DNA from: Rallus limicola
Lineage: Eukaryota > Chordata > Aves > Gruiformes > Rallidae
Length of the DNA: 64,000 nt
Direction of reading: 5' to 3'
Assembly: GCA_022605955.1 (NCBI GenBank)
Contig: JAKCOZ010000009.1
Span: 1,922,001 to 1,986,000, forward strand
Under the pieces are notes generated by a model that saw only the letters and a list, made by a program, of their open reading frames with translations, had not been told where the DNA came from and made no database searches. The position numbers were made by a program, and so were the translations under genes. Of the stretch, positions 13,797-26,310 are shown piece after piece (the first letter of the stretch is position 1; each line of letters opens with the position of its first letter).

Positions 13797-14403
13797 AAGA
13801 GACAATGGGATCCTGAGGGGCATCAGGAGGAGTGTGGGCAGCAGGTCACAGGAGGGGATCCTCCCCCTCTGCTCTGCCCTGCTCAGGCCCCACCTGCAGT
13901 GTTGTGTCCAGTGCTGGGCTCCCTGGGATCAAAAGGACAGGGATCTCCTAGAGAGAGTCCAGAGGAGGCTACAGAGGGGATGAAGGGCCTGGAGCATCTC
14001 CCCTGTGAGGAAAGGCTGAGGGACCTGGGGCTGCTCAGCCTGGAGAAGAGAAGACTAAGGGGGGGATCTAATTAATGTTTATAATTATCTTAAGCATGGG
14101 ATGCAGGGGGAAATGGGCAGCCCCTTCTCAGTGTCTGTGGGGACAGGACAAGGGGCAATGGCCTCAAGTTGGAGCACAGGGAGTTCCACACCAACCTGGG
14201 GAAGAACTTTTCCCCAGTGAGTGTGAGGGAGCCCTGGGACAGGCTGCCCAGGGGGGTGTGGAGTCTCCTTCTCTGGAGAGATTCCAGCCCTGTCTGGACA
14301 CCTCCCTGTGTGCCCTGTCCTAGGGACCCTGCTTTGGCAGGAGGTTGGACCCCATGAGCTCTTGAGGTCCCTCCCAAGCCCTACAATTCTATGATTCTAT
14401 GAG
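13797..14403 (+). mobile_element. CR1 LINE 3' fragment (~610 bp)
   Basis: Sense orientation. It runs from the ORF2 C-terminal region ('gagacaatgggatcctg', 'gtgttgtgtccagtgctggg') to a clean tail 'attctatgattctatga'. The coding frames are broken between segments (13,788-14,075 and 14,075-14,357 lie in different frames). It is close to the copy at 44,071. Confidence 0.95.
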
Positions 14404-17317
14404 AGAGAAATGGCAAGCTTGAGTTTAGATCTCTGGGTGAGGTAAAGGCAATAGAGTTGGGACAGGCATTGGACCTACAGCTGGAGATGAACTGCCCGTG
14501 TGATGAATCCACCCTTCAGAAAGCAGGACTCCTGGGAATTTGCAAAAAACATTCAAAAGACAAAGAAAATCTCACAACTGTGCATCAGTAATCAGGTGCT
14601 CCATATGGTAAGCAAAGGCCTCCAAATTCCACTTCTAGAGAAACAGCAAAATGGACACTGATTACCAAACAAGTGCTGAGCAATCTGAGGCCAAAAGTAA
14701 AGCTTCTAAAGTTGATACTTTTCTCCCTTTAGCTGAAGGCTTCTTGCCTAAATGGTGTGTAAACTCCAGAAATCTCTAGCTATCTTCACAGAGCATCTTT
14801 CTGCAAGAATCCAAGCCCAAATTTGCAAACCAAAGTGAAGACCTGAAAGAATTTTCTATGTTTATACAGGATTGTCCTCCAGCTCTTTACTACTATCATG
14901 TAGTATACTAGTAATCTAACATAAATATAGCACTGTACATAAAAAATATACACAGACCCACTCAAAAAAACCCATCCAGGAAACCTAGACAAGGAATTGG
15001 AAATCTTTGGTGTTGATCATGACTACTTTCTTTGTGTTAACTTTAAAATAGTAATGATTTTCTTTTATCTTAAATACAGGAACAATGAAGTAAAACAATG
15101 TCAAGTCAGATGAGAAAATCCTAAATCGCTTCAAACAATTGAAATCTGATGCATACTGTAAGTACAGTTCTGCTTTCAACACATTAAAGTACTCTCAGAT
15201 CTATTTTTTGTTCTAGTCAAAGGCAGACACGTTGCATAAAACATCAGGGGGCTTTCTTTGATCAGATGCATATCTTTACATTCCTAGTTAAACAGTTATA
15301 AAAATAAAAAAGCCTTGTAAGTGGTGAAGTCTGAGGATATTTATACTTTTCAGATGACAGCTCAATTGGGGTCTTGAATTTAGTACCGCTTTCGAGGTGT
15401 AAAAATAATTATTTGTACAGTAAGTTGTGGAGTCGTACCTCTAGAGGGGATAAAGGAGTAATCCACAGCTCTGTGCAAAACAAGTCCCACTTGGAGAGCG
15501 TTGTTACCTTCATTGAAATAAACCTCTGCTTAATATCACTGGATTAGAACAGCGAGAGTTTCTGAGCATTAATAGGGCCTCTTTGTGCCACTGTGGAAGT
15601 CCACAGGAATGACAAAACTGTCTTAATTAAGTCTAAAGATTTTCTCAGCATAAGAGATCATCCCTCTGAGAGACAGCCAGAGCAGTCCTTTGTCTTCAAC
15701 AATTTAGATCAGATCTGATGTATGAATGGCAAAGCCCAGAACAAGAGTTTCTAAAAATAAAGCATAGCGAGGATGGGGTAGTGTTCAGCCTCAACTTTGA
15801 GCCTCATTTATTGGGGAGGGTTTTAAGGCTTTTCCAAAAATAAAACTGAATTTGAGCCCTCAAGTTTTTTGTATCCTTTTTCCTCCATTCCATAAAAAGA
15901 AGGTTAATCAACTGCTAAGGAATTGTAAGGAGATTAACCACGGAAAAGAATTTGTAATACAAAGGAAAAGAGGGCTGTTAAGACCCTCATACTTAGGGTG
16001 AGATAAAAGCCACCTCGCTGGAGAGGAGAAGGTTGATTCCTCTGTCCTTGTTTAAATCTTACTTCTCTGCAGACTTTAGCACCCAGCAAAATAAAACTAA
16101 CCACCCAATGAAAGGCTGCTTTTCCTTGGACCACATTTGTTTGTCAGATCCCCAAGTCTCAGCGAGCACCAGGGATGCATGGAAACAGTTTTCCTTTTCT
16201 GTGTTACCTAGGCAACTTAGTTTTAACAGTTGGAACAAGAGAGGAGGAATTCTTAAAACATCAAGAAATCAAACATCACTCTGGCAGACTGAAGGAGTTT
16301 TATCCTCGTTTATCTGAGCTACTCGTCAACATACTTAAAGAGATGAGTTTAAACTCAGCTGTTCTGTCCTTTCTGGAGTGATATCTGCAGCCATGAGAGG
16401 GGGCAACTGCTTTGAGCACAGCCAGTCCCACCCATTGTCTCAGACACTGTAGCTTCCAGCATCTGAGACATTTAGGGATTTTTCACCAGGGCCTTACTTT
16501 GTGTTTCAAAAGTCCTTTTTATTTTTTTAAATTATTTTTATCTTATAACAGCAATATGTCAAGAACCAGGCAGTATTTCTAAGGTCTTGGCCTTGCAAGG
16601 ACAAATGCTTAGTGCTTAGGGAGATAAAGGCCAGCTCAACAATTTGCATTTTGAGTTAATCAACACAGCGCCATGGATTTATACAAACAGTTTTGTCAGA
16701 CTGTGGTGAGCAATTTCATCATCCTGATTTGCAAGACTACAGCTAAGAGCTATGTAGCTCCATCCCTTTCGGTCCAATCCCTGCAGATGTCAAACATCTG
16801 GTTTACAGTATGTTCAAAGGCATGACATCAGACCTATGGGGTAGTTAAAATTCTACTTTACACACATTAAAACTCTATACATGTACCTATGCTGTCTACC
16901 TGTTAATATATTATTTATTCTCCTTACAAAATCTGCAATAGGTTGTGAAAGTTGTGTGTTGTGGGGTTTATTTTTTCCAACCAGCATCTCCACACGGGCA
17001 CCACAGTGTCTGAGCAGTGCAGTTAAAGCAAGGCTGGCATTTTTCTGCTCTCTCAAACCAACTTCTGCACCTTCTATTGATCTAAGAGGTGAGGGATGAC
17101 TGCAGATCGGTGACACTAGACCATTATTCTCCATCTCTCTGTAGGACTGGAACTTGTATGGGCTGCCAAAATTTATAGAAATCGTTTCTAGTGATAGGGA
17201 GGTGTTTTTGCCTTTGGGCCAAGCTTTGATGCTCTCAGACAACATTGCTGGCAAGATGGACAATGCATGCCATCCCTTGTAGGATATCTTTCATGTCAAT
17301 GAGTTAAGGATCTGTCC
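14404..17317. other. Unique intergenic sequence
   Basis: AT-rich, no mobile element recognised. The part at about 15,200-15,720 has several TAATTA/AATTAA motifs and a non-repetitive texture that could be regulatory, but this cannot be judged from one species. Confidence 0.55.
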
Positions 17318-17322
17318 ACTAG
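17318..17322. repeat. Target site duplication (left), ACTAG
   Basis: Five bases directly before the LTR's TG. The same ACTAG directly follows its terminal CA at 18,071-18,075. Confidence 0.55.
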
Positions 17323-17444
17323 TGTAAGGTACTGGAAATACAATAGCCAACAGAACCGTACCCCCCTTGCTCCTCTCACCTAAACAAACCTCATTCCTAG
17401 CACACCAAGGACCTCATGACTATTCAACCAGCCACCCTGAAGGC

Positions 17445-17496
17445 ATCAGGAGCGACTCCACCATCAGGAGCGACTCCACCATCAGGAGCCATTCAC
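17445..17496. repeat. 18-bp tandem repeat, ~3 copies, inside the LTR
   Basis: ATCAGGAGCGACTCCACC starts at 17,445, 17,463 and 17,481, the last copy diverging. Such repeats are common in LTR U3 regions. Confidence 0.85.
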
Positions 17497-17790
17497 ACAT
17501 GGACATTCCCTCATCCACCCTGACATCCCCACAAGCCAGGTGGAAGGCTGTGGCCATGCCAAGGATGGCTACATGGAAGCAGCAGGAAACCAAGCAACTG
17601 AGAGCCAAGCAACCAGAGGAACCAGGCAATGGGGGAAGGACACAAAGCAAGGAAGCAACAGAGGCCGAACAGGTGGAGAGACAAAGGAGGGAAGGACCCG
17701 TCCCGTCCCGTCCCCCCATGGCCCCGCAGGCCCGGCAGGATGCCCTGCCATCGGGCGGGACGCCGTGCCCTGTGCTGGTAGATAGCACAG

Positions 17791-17855
17791 CCTCCCTCTC
17801 ATCTCCCTCTCTTCTCTCTCTCTTTCCCCCTTCTCTCTTGCTCCCCCCTTCCCCT
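17791..17855 (+). repeat. Polypyrimidine tract
   Basis: Long C/T-only stretches with CTCTCT and CCCCTT runs, within the LTR candidate. Confidence 0.8.
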
Positions 17856-18070
17856 GCACGCTCGTTGGGGGCCGAATCAAGTCCCTCCACCCTCGGCTGC
17901 GTTTGGAGGCTCAGTTCTGTGCCCGGGAATGGCCAAGAACTGATGCCGATAAAACCCCTGAGCCCTGGACAGCGCTGGGGGCTGAGCCCAGCCGCCCCCA
18001 GCCCCCCAGAGCCAGCGCGGGGCTGGAGCCCCTGCCAAGACAAGCCCTGTCCACCATGTGAGGCGGGACA

Positions 18071-18075
18071 ACTAG
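18071..18075. repeat. Target site duplication (right), ACTAG
   Basis: Exact match to 17,318-17,322. Confidence 0.55.
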
Positions 18076-19574
18076 GAACTCCACCACGACCCTTGATTTG
18101 TCTCTGAACCGCCTATCGAGCACTTGAGGACAAACATCCTCCTGGTAAACAAATCCCTTTGGAGGCACAGCTTGGTAAAAACAGCTCCACCCTGACAACT
18201 TCCAACATTAGACATTCTCTCCTGCTCACGTTGGTGCAGAATAATTTGCAAATACCAGGCCCACTGGGGTAGGGGTGGATGATGAGAAAAACTCTTCTTT
18301 GCATTCATAGGTTTCAGTGAATTCTTCCCAAGTAGTCCAACGTGGCTGTGTTAAAATGCTAATGCCGCCCATTTGCATAGTCTCTGAATAATGAATAGTG
18401 GAGACTCGTTGAATAAGAATCACAGAGTGAATTCCATGTCTACACAGGAACACCACTGACCTTACAGTCTCCTTTACCAGTTTCAAGACATTTTCTTGTT
18501 TCTTCTTTTTTTTTGGGAAAGCACAAGCAATACTTTGCTTTTATTTGAGTCTTGGTGTTCCCTATGATCTAACCTTCCCCGCTTCTCCACCCCTTGGAAA
18601 ACTTCTCTCCACCTTCCACAGTTTGGTTTTCACATTGGTTTGGACAGTTCTTTCCCATATCAGCAAGAAAAAACTGTATTTTAGGTAGCAATAACTGCCA
18701 AAAAAAAAAGAAATTGTGTCCATAATAGCAAGTGAGGATTGCAAAGCACTGAGAAGAAAAGCCCTCTTCCTTACAGGAAGGTATCAATGTGTAGGTGACA
18801 AACTGGGAGCACGTTGGCAGACTAACTCTTAACTGGGACAAACAGCTATTTAACCAAGCTTCTCCTCTCTGTCATCTGCCTTTTTAGGCCTTGTCTCTAT
18901 GAAGGCATAGAGGCTGCTCTGTCAGGTAAATAATGCATTCAGTCCTTCCTTTTGATTATGCAAAACAAAATCTGCACAGAAAACAAAGTTTCCCTCTGGC
19001 TCTAACTTTGATATCAGAAAATATTTTCTAAGCTGAAAATGGAATATTGAGGCCATGATGGAGACAGTAAAGCTAACTTCACTTGGGGGGGGGCGGGGGT
19101 TGAGGGTAAAAGAATAATTTCTATGGTGATTTAAAAGCTGTAGATCTCTCTCTCTTTGAAATTAACTGCATCTGAGGCAATAAAAAGCAAGCACACAGGC
19201 AAAGCAGTTTGCAAAGCATTGGGTTTTACCTGAAGCCTCTGCCAGGACCCAGACTCCTTTGATCCTCTAGAACGTGGATGGAAGACACATGGTTTTGCAA
19301 GAGGCAGTTTCTGTTGTGGAGAACGAGACATTTCATGTTAGTGTTGGATTATTATACCTCAATGTGATGCAGGTTTGGGTCTGAACAGGAAGGAGCTCCC
19401 AGCTGCAACCCAGAAATACCTTAATTGTACTAATGTCAGCTAATGAAGCAGTGCAGGTGAAACTCCCTTAGATAACTGTTACACACACCCACACAGAGTA
19501 AGTCTTTGTGAAAAGGCTGGAACCTGGTCTTAAAGCCAACATCACACATTTCATTGATGTGAACAAGCCAGGAT
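18076..19574. other. Unique intergenic sequence
   Basis: CpG content stays raised for about 50 bp after the LTR and then drops. A G-run lies near 19,086-19,100. No gene recognised. Confidence 0.55.
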
Positions 19575-19804
19575 GTTGTCCTGTGCCAGTGCTTGGTCAT
19601 CCTCACAGCAAAAGGGTGTTTCTTCACATTCAGAGGAAACATCCTGTGTTTCAGTTTGTTCACATTGCCTCTGGTGCTGTTACTGAGAAGATCCTGGCCC
19701 CATCTTCTTTGCAGCCTCCCTTCAGGTATTTGTATACACAGATGACACCCCTTCTGAGCCTTCTTTTCCCCAGACTGAATAACCCAAGCTCTCTCAGCCT
19801 GTCC
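19575..19804 (-). mobile_element. CR1 LINE fragment, antisense, abutting another CR1
   Basis: Diverged inverted CR1 ('ctgtgccagtgctt', 'tttcttcacattcag', 'ccagactgaataaccc', 'ctctcagcctgtcc'). It lacks the 3' tail and ends exactly where a sense-orientation CR1 begins. Confidence 0.75.
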
Positions 19805-20397
19805 AACAGCATCCTGACTTGTATCAGGAACAGTGTGACCAGCAGGACCAGGGCAGTGATGGTCCCCTTGTACTGGGCACTAGCGAGGTCACAGCTCCAG
19901 TCCTGTGTTCAGTTTTGCTCCCCTCACCATAAGAAGGACATTGAGGTGCTGGGGTGTGTCCAGAGAAGGGCAACCAGGCTGGGGAAGGGGCTGGTGAAAG
20001 AATTTGATGGGGAGCAGCTGAGGGAACTGGGGGTGTTTAGCCTGGAGGAGGCTGAAGGGAGACCTGATCGCTCTCTACAGCTGCCTGAAAGGAGGGTGTG
20101 ATGAGGTGGGTGTCCTTCTCTTCTCCCAAGTAACAAGTGATAGGACAAGAGGAAACAGCCTCAAGTTGCACCAGGAGACATTTAGATTGGATATTATGAA
20201 AAAATTCTTCACCAAAAGAGTGGTCGGGTGTTGGAACAAGCTGCCCAGAGAGCTGGTGGAGTCACCATCCCTGGAGGTGTTAAAAAACCATGTAGGCATG
20301 GCATTTTGGGACATGGTTTAGTGGCCATGGTGCTGCTGTGTTGACAGTTGGACTTGATGATCTTAGAGATCTTTTCCAACCTTAATGATTCTAAGAA
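19805..20397 (+). mobile_element. CR1 LINE 3' fragment (~590 bp), older subfamily
   Basis: Sense orientation: 'cttgtatcaggaacagtgtg', 'aagaaggacattgaggtgct', 'cccaagtaacaagtgatagg', 'ttggacttgatgatctta', ending 'aatgattctaag'. The ORF2 C-terminal frame is partly readable (19,508-20,101 plus) but frameshifted. Confidence 0.92.
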
Positions 20398-20671
20398 CTC
20401 AGCTGACAGTACCCATGCCGTTCACAGGAGTGCTGGAAAATGTAAGTATCTGTAACTGAAGTATCCACACCTTTCCCTTTTCAAAAGGTTTTGGTGAAGT
20501 ATCATGGGTGGTCTGATAATGTAATTAGCACTACAAGAAAGTCGTGATGGCAGTGGCTGCACAGCTACCTGGCACCCCCTGAAATACCACTCTAAAGGGA
20601 AAGGGACACAGAATTGAACAGGAATGTTTTCTGCAGGATCACACAAAGATGAATCACTGTTTTTCTTGGTT

Positions 20672-21331
20672 TCACATAGAGGTTGGAAGGGAGCTCCAGA
20701 GCCCATCAGGTCCAACCCCCTGCCAAAGCAGGGTCCCTAGGACAGGGCACACAGGGAGGCGTCCAGACAGGGCTGGAATCTCTCCAGAGAAGGAGACTCC
20801 ACACCCCCTGGGCAGCCTGTCCCAGGGCTCCCTCACCCTCACTGGGGAAAAGTTCTTCCCCATGTTGGTGTGGAACTCCCTGTGCTCCAACTTGCAGCCA
20901 TTGCCTCTTGTCCTGTCCCCACAGACACTGAAAAGGGACTGCCCATTTCCCCCTGCATCCCATGCTTAAGATAATTATAAACATTAATTAGGTCCCTCCT
21001 TAGTCTTCTCCTCTCCAGGCTGAACAGCCCCAGCTCCCTCAGCCTTTCCTCATAGGGGAGATGCTCCAGGCCCTTCATCCCCTCCGTAGCCTCCTCTGGA
21101 CTCTCTCCAGGAGATCCCTGTCCTTTTGATCCCAGGGAGCCCAGCACTGGACACAACACTCCAGGTGGAGCCTGAGCAGGGCAGAGCAGAGGGGGAGGAT
21201 CACCTCCTGTGACCTGCTGCCCACACTCCTCCTGATGCCCCCAGGATCCCATTGTCTCTCTCAGCCCCCAGGACTGGTTCATCCAACCTGTCATCCACCA
21301 GGACCTCAGGTCCTTCTCCACAGAGCTCCTC
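20672..21331 (-). mobile_element. CR1 LINE 3' fragment (~660 bp)
   Basis: Inverted copy of the 8,430-type subfamily, extending to about 21,331 ('cctcaggtccttctccac'). The minus frame 20,839-21,363 keeps a long ORF2 C-terminal stretch including [20 protein letters not shown], so it is fairly young. Confidence 0.95.
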
Positions 21332-24300
21332 TTTAATTTAATTAGTGATATGAGGAAGGACACCTTTCCACTGTATCATCACTAAAACTTGCAATAAAGA
21401 ACAGGGCAGGAGAAAACATGAAAGAGGAACTGATAAAGAGTTTATATTAGTCTTTAGGAGACCAGGCAAAGCAAGCAGCACTCTGTTAAATGTGGAGATA
21501 CATAAAACTGCACGTCTGTAAGTAAGTGGCAGAGCTAACCAACAGCAAAGCCTGTCTTGTCTTGATGCATATGGTTCAAAAAGCCTTCTGATAAATTTTG
21601 GAAGTTTAATTCACATGGTGTGAGGCCAAGACTTCAGTCTTCTTAGTTTAACCAAATAAGAATTCCAAAAAAAGATTTAATCATGATCCATAAGCACTGA
21701 TATGCTGAATTTATCTATGCCATTGTACCTTTCCATTTTAGCCAACAACTCTATGATAAAGCCTGAAGATACAAGCGCTTCCAAATTAGTTAAGGCAGCA
21801 GATTAATGTATTTTAACAGTTCTGATGGTGGCTCTTTCAAAAGGTACAAGAAATTTTGATATCAACTTGTGCTGCCCTTGCTTTGGTAAGCACTGCACAT
21901 TATGCTCTGGTACAATGCTAGAAAAATGTAAGATAATCACAGCCCCTTTACCTAGAAAATTAAAAAAAAAATAAAAAGAGTTCTGTAATTGCTTGAACTG
22001 GTTGAGTCATAAGTCAACAACAACGTGATGGTTTCCTGGAAGCTTTGGGTTGCTCTCTGTTACCCTGACAGTACACAGATATGCTTCCTGTGCAAACTCA
22101 AGTGAATTTAATTATTCTCAAACTTCCCCTTTAATTGGCAAGGAGGAAACAGCAAGCTCCTCAAGACCATCAAGATACTTCATGCCTTCTAAATAACAGA
22201 GCCAAGAGTTGCTGAAGTTTGCAGTCAAGGGTTTTAAGTAAGGGTGATGCTAAGTAGAGGTGCCAGTAAAGCCCAGTATGTTCATTTCAGGTGGGAAGCG
22301 AGTTGCTATAAAAGGATGGACAAATACAAGTTAATAAAGTCTTGAGTGACATCCAGGCTGAACCCTAGTTAAATTGTCTGCAGAGATACCACCTTTTAGA
22401 TAAAATAAAAGGTACTGCTGACACTGAGACATCAGAGCCAAATCTGCACAAGTCCCAAGACTGATAGGATGCTTGATACCGCCCGGATGAGGGAACAGAC
22501 ATTACAAACGGCCAACACCTGCTGCATTACTGATTTGGATTGTCTTCTTTTAAGCCTGTGGGCATAATTTGAAATTTCAATTCCATTTCCACTAGACCAA
22601 AGTTTTCCTGTCAAGGCACCATCTGTAGCAATGAAACTCCCATCCAATTCCAATTCCTGACACAAAGCGAACCAAACCGAACGAAAATTGTATCCACCCA
22701 ACGGCTACAGGAACGTGTGAATATCCAACTCCTTACTTATCACATCATATTTACACCCTGCATAAAATGCCCTCTGGGATGATTTGGAACTGCCACATGC
22801 AGCAAAAGCCTCTGTAAAATCAAAAGAACAGCAATCTGAATAAAGCTCACAGGCCTGCACCCCAGAGGCACTGTCTCCAGAATGACTCCCTTTCTTCTCG
22901 TGGGGGAGATTGGGACAGTATGGATCAGCCCCCCTCCCCCCCCCCCCCAAAACGCAGGTGTGATGGTCTCAGTGTGTGCAGAGGACCACTGCACTGTGCA
23001 GTCAGACACAGGTGACATGAGTAGTTAGGAGGAGAAAAGGGAAATATTTCTGAAACAAAAGGGCATCTTGGAGCAGCTGAACTTCATTTTCCTCCTTCTG
23101 CTTTGTGATCTTCAGAAGGAAATAAATGACCATGAATGGGAAGAGATCCAGCAGTTTTGCATGTGTTTTTTCCCCAGGAGTGTTCAGAAGAGAATGGGAT
23201 TCTCAGCCAGGTAACAAAAAAGAAATAATAATAGGAATAATACCTCACAAGGGAAGAAACAGAAGGGTTCTCAACATTTTTCATATTTTAAGGTGGCACA
23301 AGCACACCACAAAACGCCGCCTGAACACAACGTGCAAGCAAAGAAACTCGTCCACATTCTTGATTCATGCCTGAAGAGCTGTAGTAGAGAGGATGGGAGG
23401 GTAACATGCCCCCCAGCCCCTGCCAGAGCCACTGTGAGGCTCCTTACCACAGGGTGAAACCAGGATGAGCTTTAACTAAGGTGGTCACTTCTCTCAGCCC
23501 AGTATTTTGGGCAGGTAACCCAGCAGAACTGTTTGACCTGTGCAATTTTTTCTGTCCTTTTGAGAAGAATTTGAGAAATGGAATGCCTCTGATACCACTG
23601 TGGTGGTGACCATCGACTACTACTCATATTAAGGTTACCCCCAGGGGAAATTAGGTCTCCAGGGAGCAGAAGAGAGAACTAACCTATTGGTGAAGATACC
23701 CTTCTTGTAGGTGTCAGTTGAAAACCTTTCAGATAGAGGAGACCCAAGGTACTGAGGTCTCCTGCAGCATGGATGACTCTGAGTCCTACACCTCTTTCCC
23801 CCTGGATGGCTTTCATGGGAAAGAGATCCCATGGCCACCTAATTTCAAAGGACTGCTCAACATCATGATCCTGCTCTACTCTGCTCTACCAGCCACAGTA
23901 AGTGTCCAGGAGAGCCAAGGCAGCCTGGACTGGGACAGGACAAGCGCTTCCCAGGCTGCTTTGCCTGTCCATCTCCATCGCAGCCTCTGCAGACAAGGAT
24001 CAACCTGCCAAATCACATCTGCCCAGGACTTCTCTCCTAATCCTACCAGACATTAAATAGTTTCAAGCCAATTTACTGAGCTGTTCCTGCAGACAGTGAA
24101 AATTTATGAACAAGCTTGGATTAATTAGGTTGCATATAAACGTTTTAAACCAGTGCATGCAGAAATAGCTGGAATAACTGAAAACTAAAGCTGCCAGGAT
24201 TTGCTTTGAGAAACATGTATTTTCCCTCTGACAGCACATACATGTGAGCACAGGCTTTACAGCACACATATGGAGTTGGGGCTACTGAGGGAGATGTTAT

Positions 24301-24971
24301 GAGGCTCTTGCCCAAAGTTGCTCCACAGCTTTGGGATAACAGCCATCCTCTGCAGAGCAGGATGCAGGGTTTGGTGTCAGTGCCTTTTCTGACCTTTGAA
24401 AAGACCATTCAGAACTACACACAGCCAGCTCTTCCTCAGTATTAGTTGTCTGTTATTAATTAACATTTGTGCCACGCTCAGCTGAGCCTACGAGCCCTTT
24501 TCCCTGGTCACTGCACACACCAATAACCAAGGGTAGGCTGATGTGCTGATTAGAAAGTAAGACTGGCACTAAAAGGGAAGGCTGGGGCCACCCAGCCAGT
24601 CCCTGCTGTGTGGATGCAATCCAGGATTGCACACTGGGTCCCTGAAAACTGAGAAGCTGCTGCTGTTCCTCAACACTTTTGGTTGCAGAGGTAGCCATTG
24701 ATTTCATGATAAGCAGAGGAACATCATCTTCCTGATGCTGTAGACAGCCTGACACCATCTTTGGGCCATCAACAGGATGAATGGATGGTTTACCCTTCCT
24801 AAAAGCCCCAGTAGGATAGTAGATTTAAAGCCTACTCATCACTTTCTCCCACTAGCATGTTTTACTGGAGGTCATTAAGCAGAAGGAGGGAAGCAGAGAA
24901 GAAGTCAGGCTCGTGAGATAAAACTTGTGAGGTTTACAGTGGGGCTGAGCCTATCTAGAAGGAAAAGGGTC
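21332..24971. other. Unique intergenic sequence
   Basis: AT-rich DNA with a C-rich tract at 22,929-22,949. A minus-strand frame at 22,432-22,701 has mixed composition but no recognised relatives. No mobile element seen. Confidence 0.55.
22929..22949. repeat. Poly-C tract
   Basis: Run of C with one T, about 21 bp. Confidence 0.9.
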
Positions 24972-25058
24972 CAGGCCTGGAGGTTGGTGGCCCTGCCTGT
25001 GGCAGGGGGTTGGAACTGTATGATCCTTCCAACCCAAACCATTCTATGATTCTATGAA
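24972..25058 (+). mobile_element. CR1 LINE 3' stub (~87 bp)
   Basis: 'ccaggcctggaggttggtgg', 'ctgtggcagggggttgg' and the tail 'attctatgattctatga'. Severely 5'-truncated. Confidence 0.9.
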
Positions 25059-25340
25059 AGCAGTAGACTCACTCCTTCCCACCTCACTCCAGGAGATGCT
25101 TCCCATTGTCCTCAACATGCTGGAGCTCCTTAAACGCCAATGGAGAACAAAACCCAAGGAGATGGAAGATGGGACCCTGTCCCCTGCCTCCTTAGTGTTT
25201 GCCCCCTGCAAAGCTCCCTTTTTAACAGTACAATTCCCAGCTTTGTTCTCAATTTGCAGGGGGTTTTGTGGGTTGGTTTTCAGTTGGATTAATGTTGGCA
25301 TCAGTAAAGCGCTGAAGCTGGTGCAGTGGAAGCCACAACC

Positions 25341-25430
25341 ATAGAACCCCAGACTGGTCTGGGTTGGAAGGGACCCTAAGGATCACAGAGCTCCAACCCC
25401 CTGCCACAAGCAGGGACACCAACCTCCAGG
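25341..25430 (-). mobile_element. CR1 LINE 3' stub (~90 bp)
   Basis: 'catagaaccccagactgg' through 'gacaccaacctccagg'. It is inverted relative to the stub at 24,972-25,058 and covers the same last ~90 bp of the element. Confidence 0.9.
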
Positions 25431-26310
25431 TCACCATGTGTGACAGGACTGAAGTAAGCAGATACGCTTTCACTAGCCATCCTCCTTTGTCCACATCCTT
25501 AAATGAGGGGAAAGAGGAAGGACAAGCACAACAGAAGAGCTACAAAGACACAACAAATCTCTTCACAAGTCATTTTTTTCTAACTGCAAATGTAAAAAAC
25601 AACAACAAAACAGCAAAAAAAAAAAAAAGATGAAAACCTGAGAACTCCAAGTTGAAATCAGTGTCAAACTTCAACATGTGTTCCTTTAATCCCCAGACTA
25701 ATAATAGGGAATGTAAAGCTGATTAGTAATTCCTTGCAGGACTGAAGTCACAGGCTGGCAGAGGAGTTAAAAGGGATAGCCTTACGTTTTGCTGCTTGGC
25801 TCTTTAAAGTGTTGCCATGCACTGGATGTGTTTAATGTGCTTAGGAAAAGGGCAGAGGAGGTCCCTGCAACTAGGAGATTTGGAAGGAAATTGTCACTTT
25901 CTACTCTTAAGTGACAATTTTATAAATTCTAGATGTGACAGTAACAATCGAAAAAGTAAATTATGGGGTTGAGGGGGGAGGTTGTTGGTGACATGGGAAG
26001 GGTTGGACACAGAGAGCTCCACTAGAGCTTTGGCCAGGCATCCAGTGTGGCAGCTGTAACATGCTTCTACAGAGCAAGAGTAGCATCTAGTGGGCACGGG
26101 GGAAACTTCCACGGAGGGACACTGCGGCTCCACGCTCACCCTTAGCAAAGGAAAGGGATTTAAGGAGAAAATACGGGTATGCCCTTGACACCCACCCCCC
26201 TTTTAAAAAAAAAAAATATGTCTGCACACACCCATTTAAACAGCCCTAGTCACATTTAAATGGGATGCCTTGCCATTTCTGCTGGCAAGAGAGGCCAATG
26301 AAGACACCAA
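25431..26310. other. Unique intergenic sequence
   Basis: Contains A-rich runs at about 25,612-25,628 and 26,203-26,217. No gene recognised. Confidence 0.55.

Larger units (their letters stand above)
17323..18070 (+). mobile_element. Probable solo LTR of an endogenous retrovirus (748 bp)
   Basis: The segment starts TGTAAGG and ends GGGACA, so it has the TG...CA ends of an LTR, and it is flanked by a perfect 5-bp duplication ACTAG. Five bp is the size typical of ERVL-type integration, though other groups also make it. Inside are an 18-bp triplicated unit (17,445-17,496), a polypyrimidine block (about 17,791-17,855), a CpG-rich second half and a TATA or poly(A)-like GATAAAA at 17,948-17,954. 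No gag, pol or env sequence is next to it, so it is a solo LTR. Orientation is taken from TGTAAGG, which also starts the second candidate LTR. Open frames of 246 (plus) and 207 (minus) codons overlap it, reflecting high GC and not a gene. The alternative is a single-copy CpG island. Confidence 0.6.

Noticed and set aside
17367..18107. 246-codon plus-strand open frame (with 207-codon minus frame over the same DNA)
   Set aside because: It lies almost wholly within the LTR candidate, is low-complexity Ser/Pro/Arg text, has both strands open because of high GC, and crosses the LTR end and its target duplication.
22432..22701. Minus-strand 89-codon frame with a hydrophobic end
   Set aside because: No recognised relatives, no supporting signals; most likely chance in non-coding DNA.
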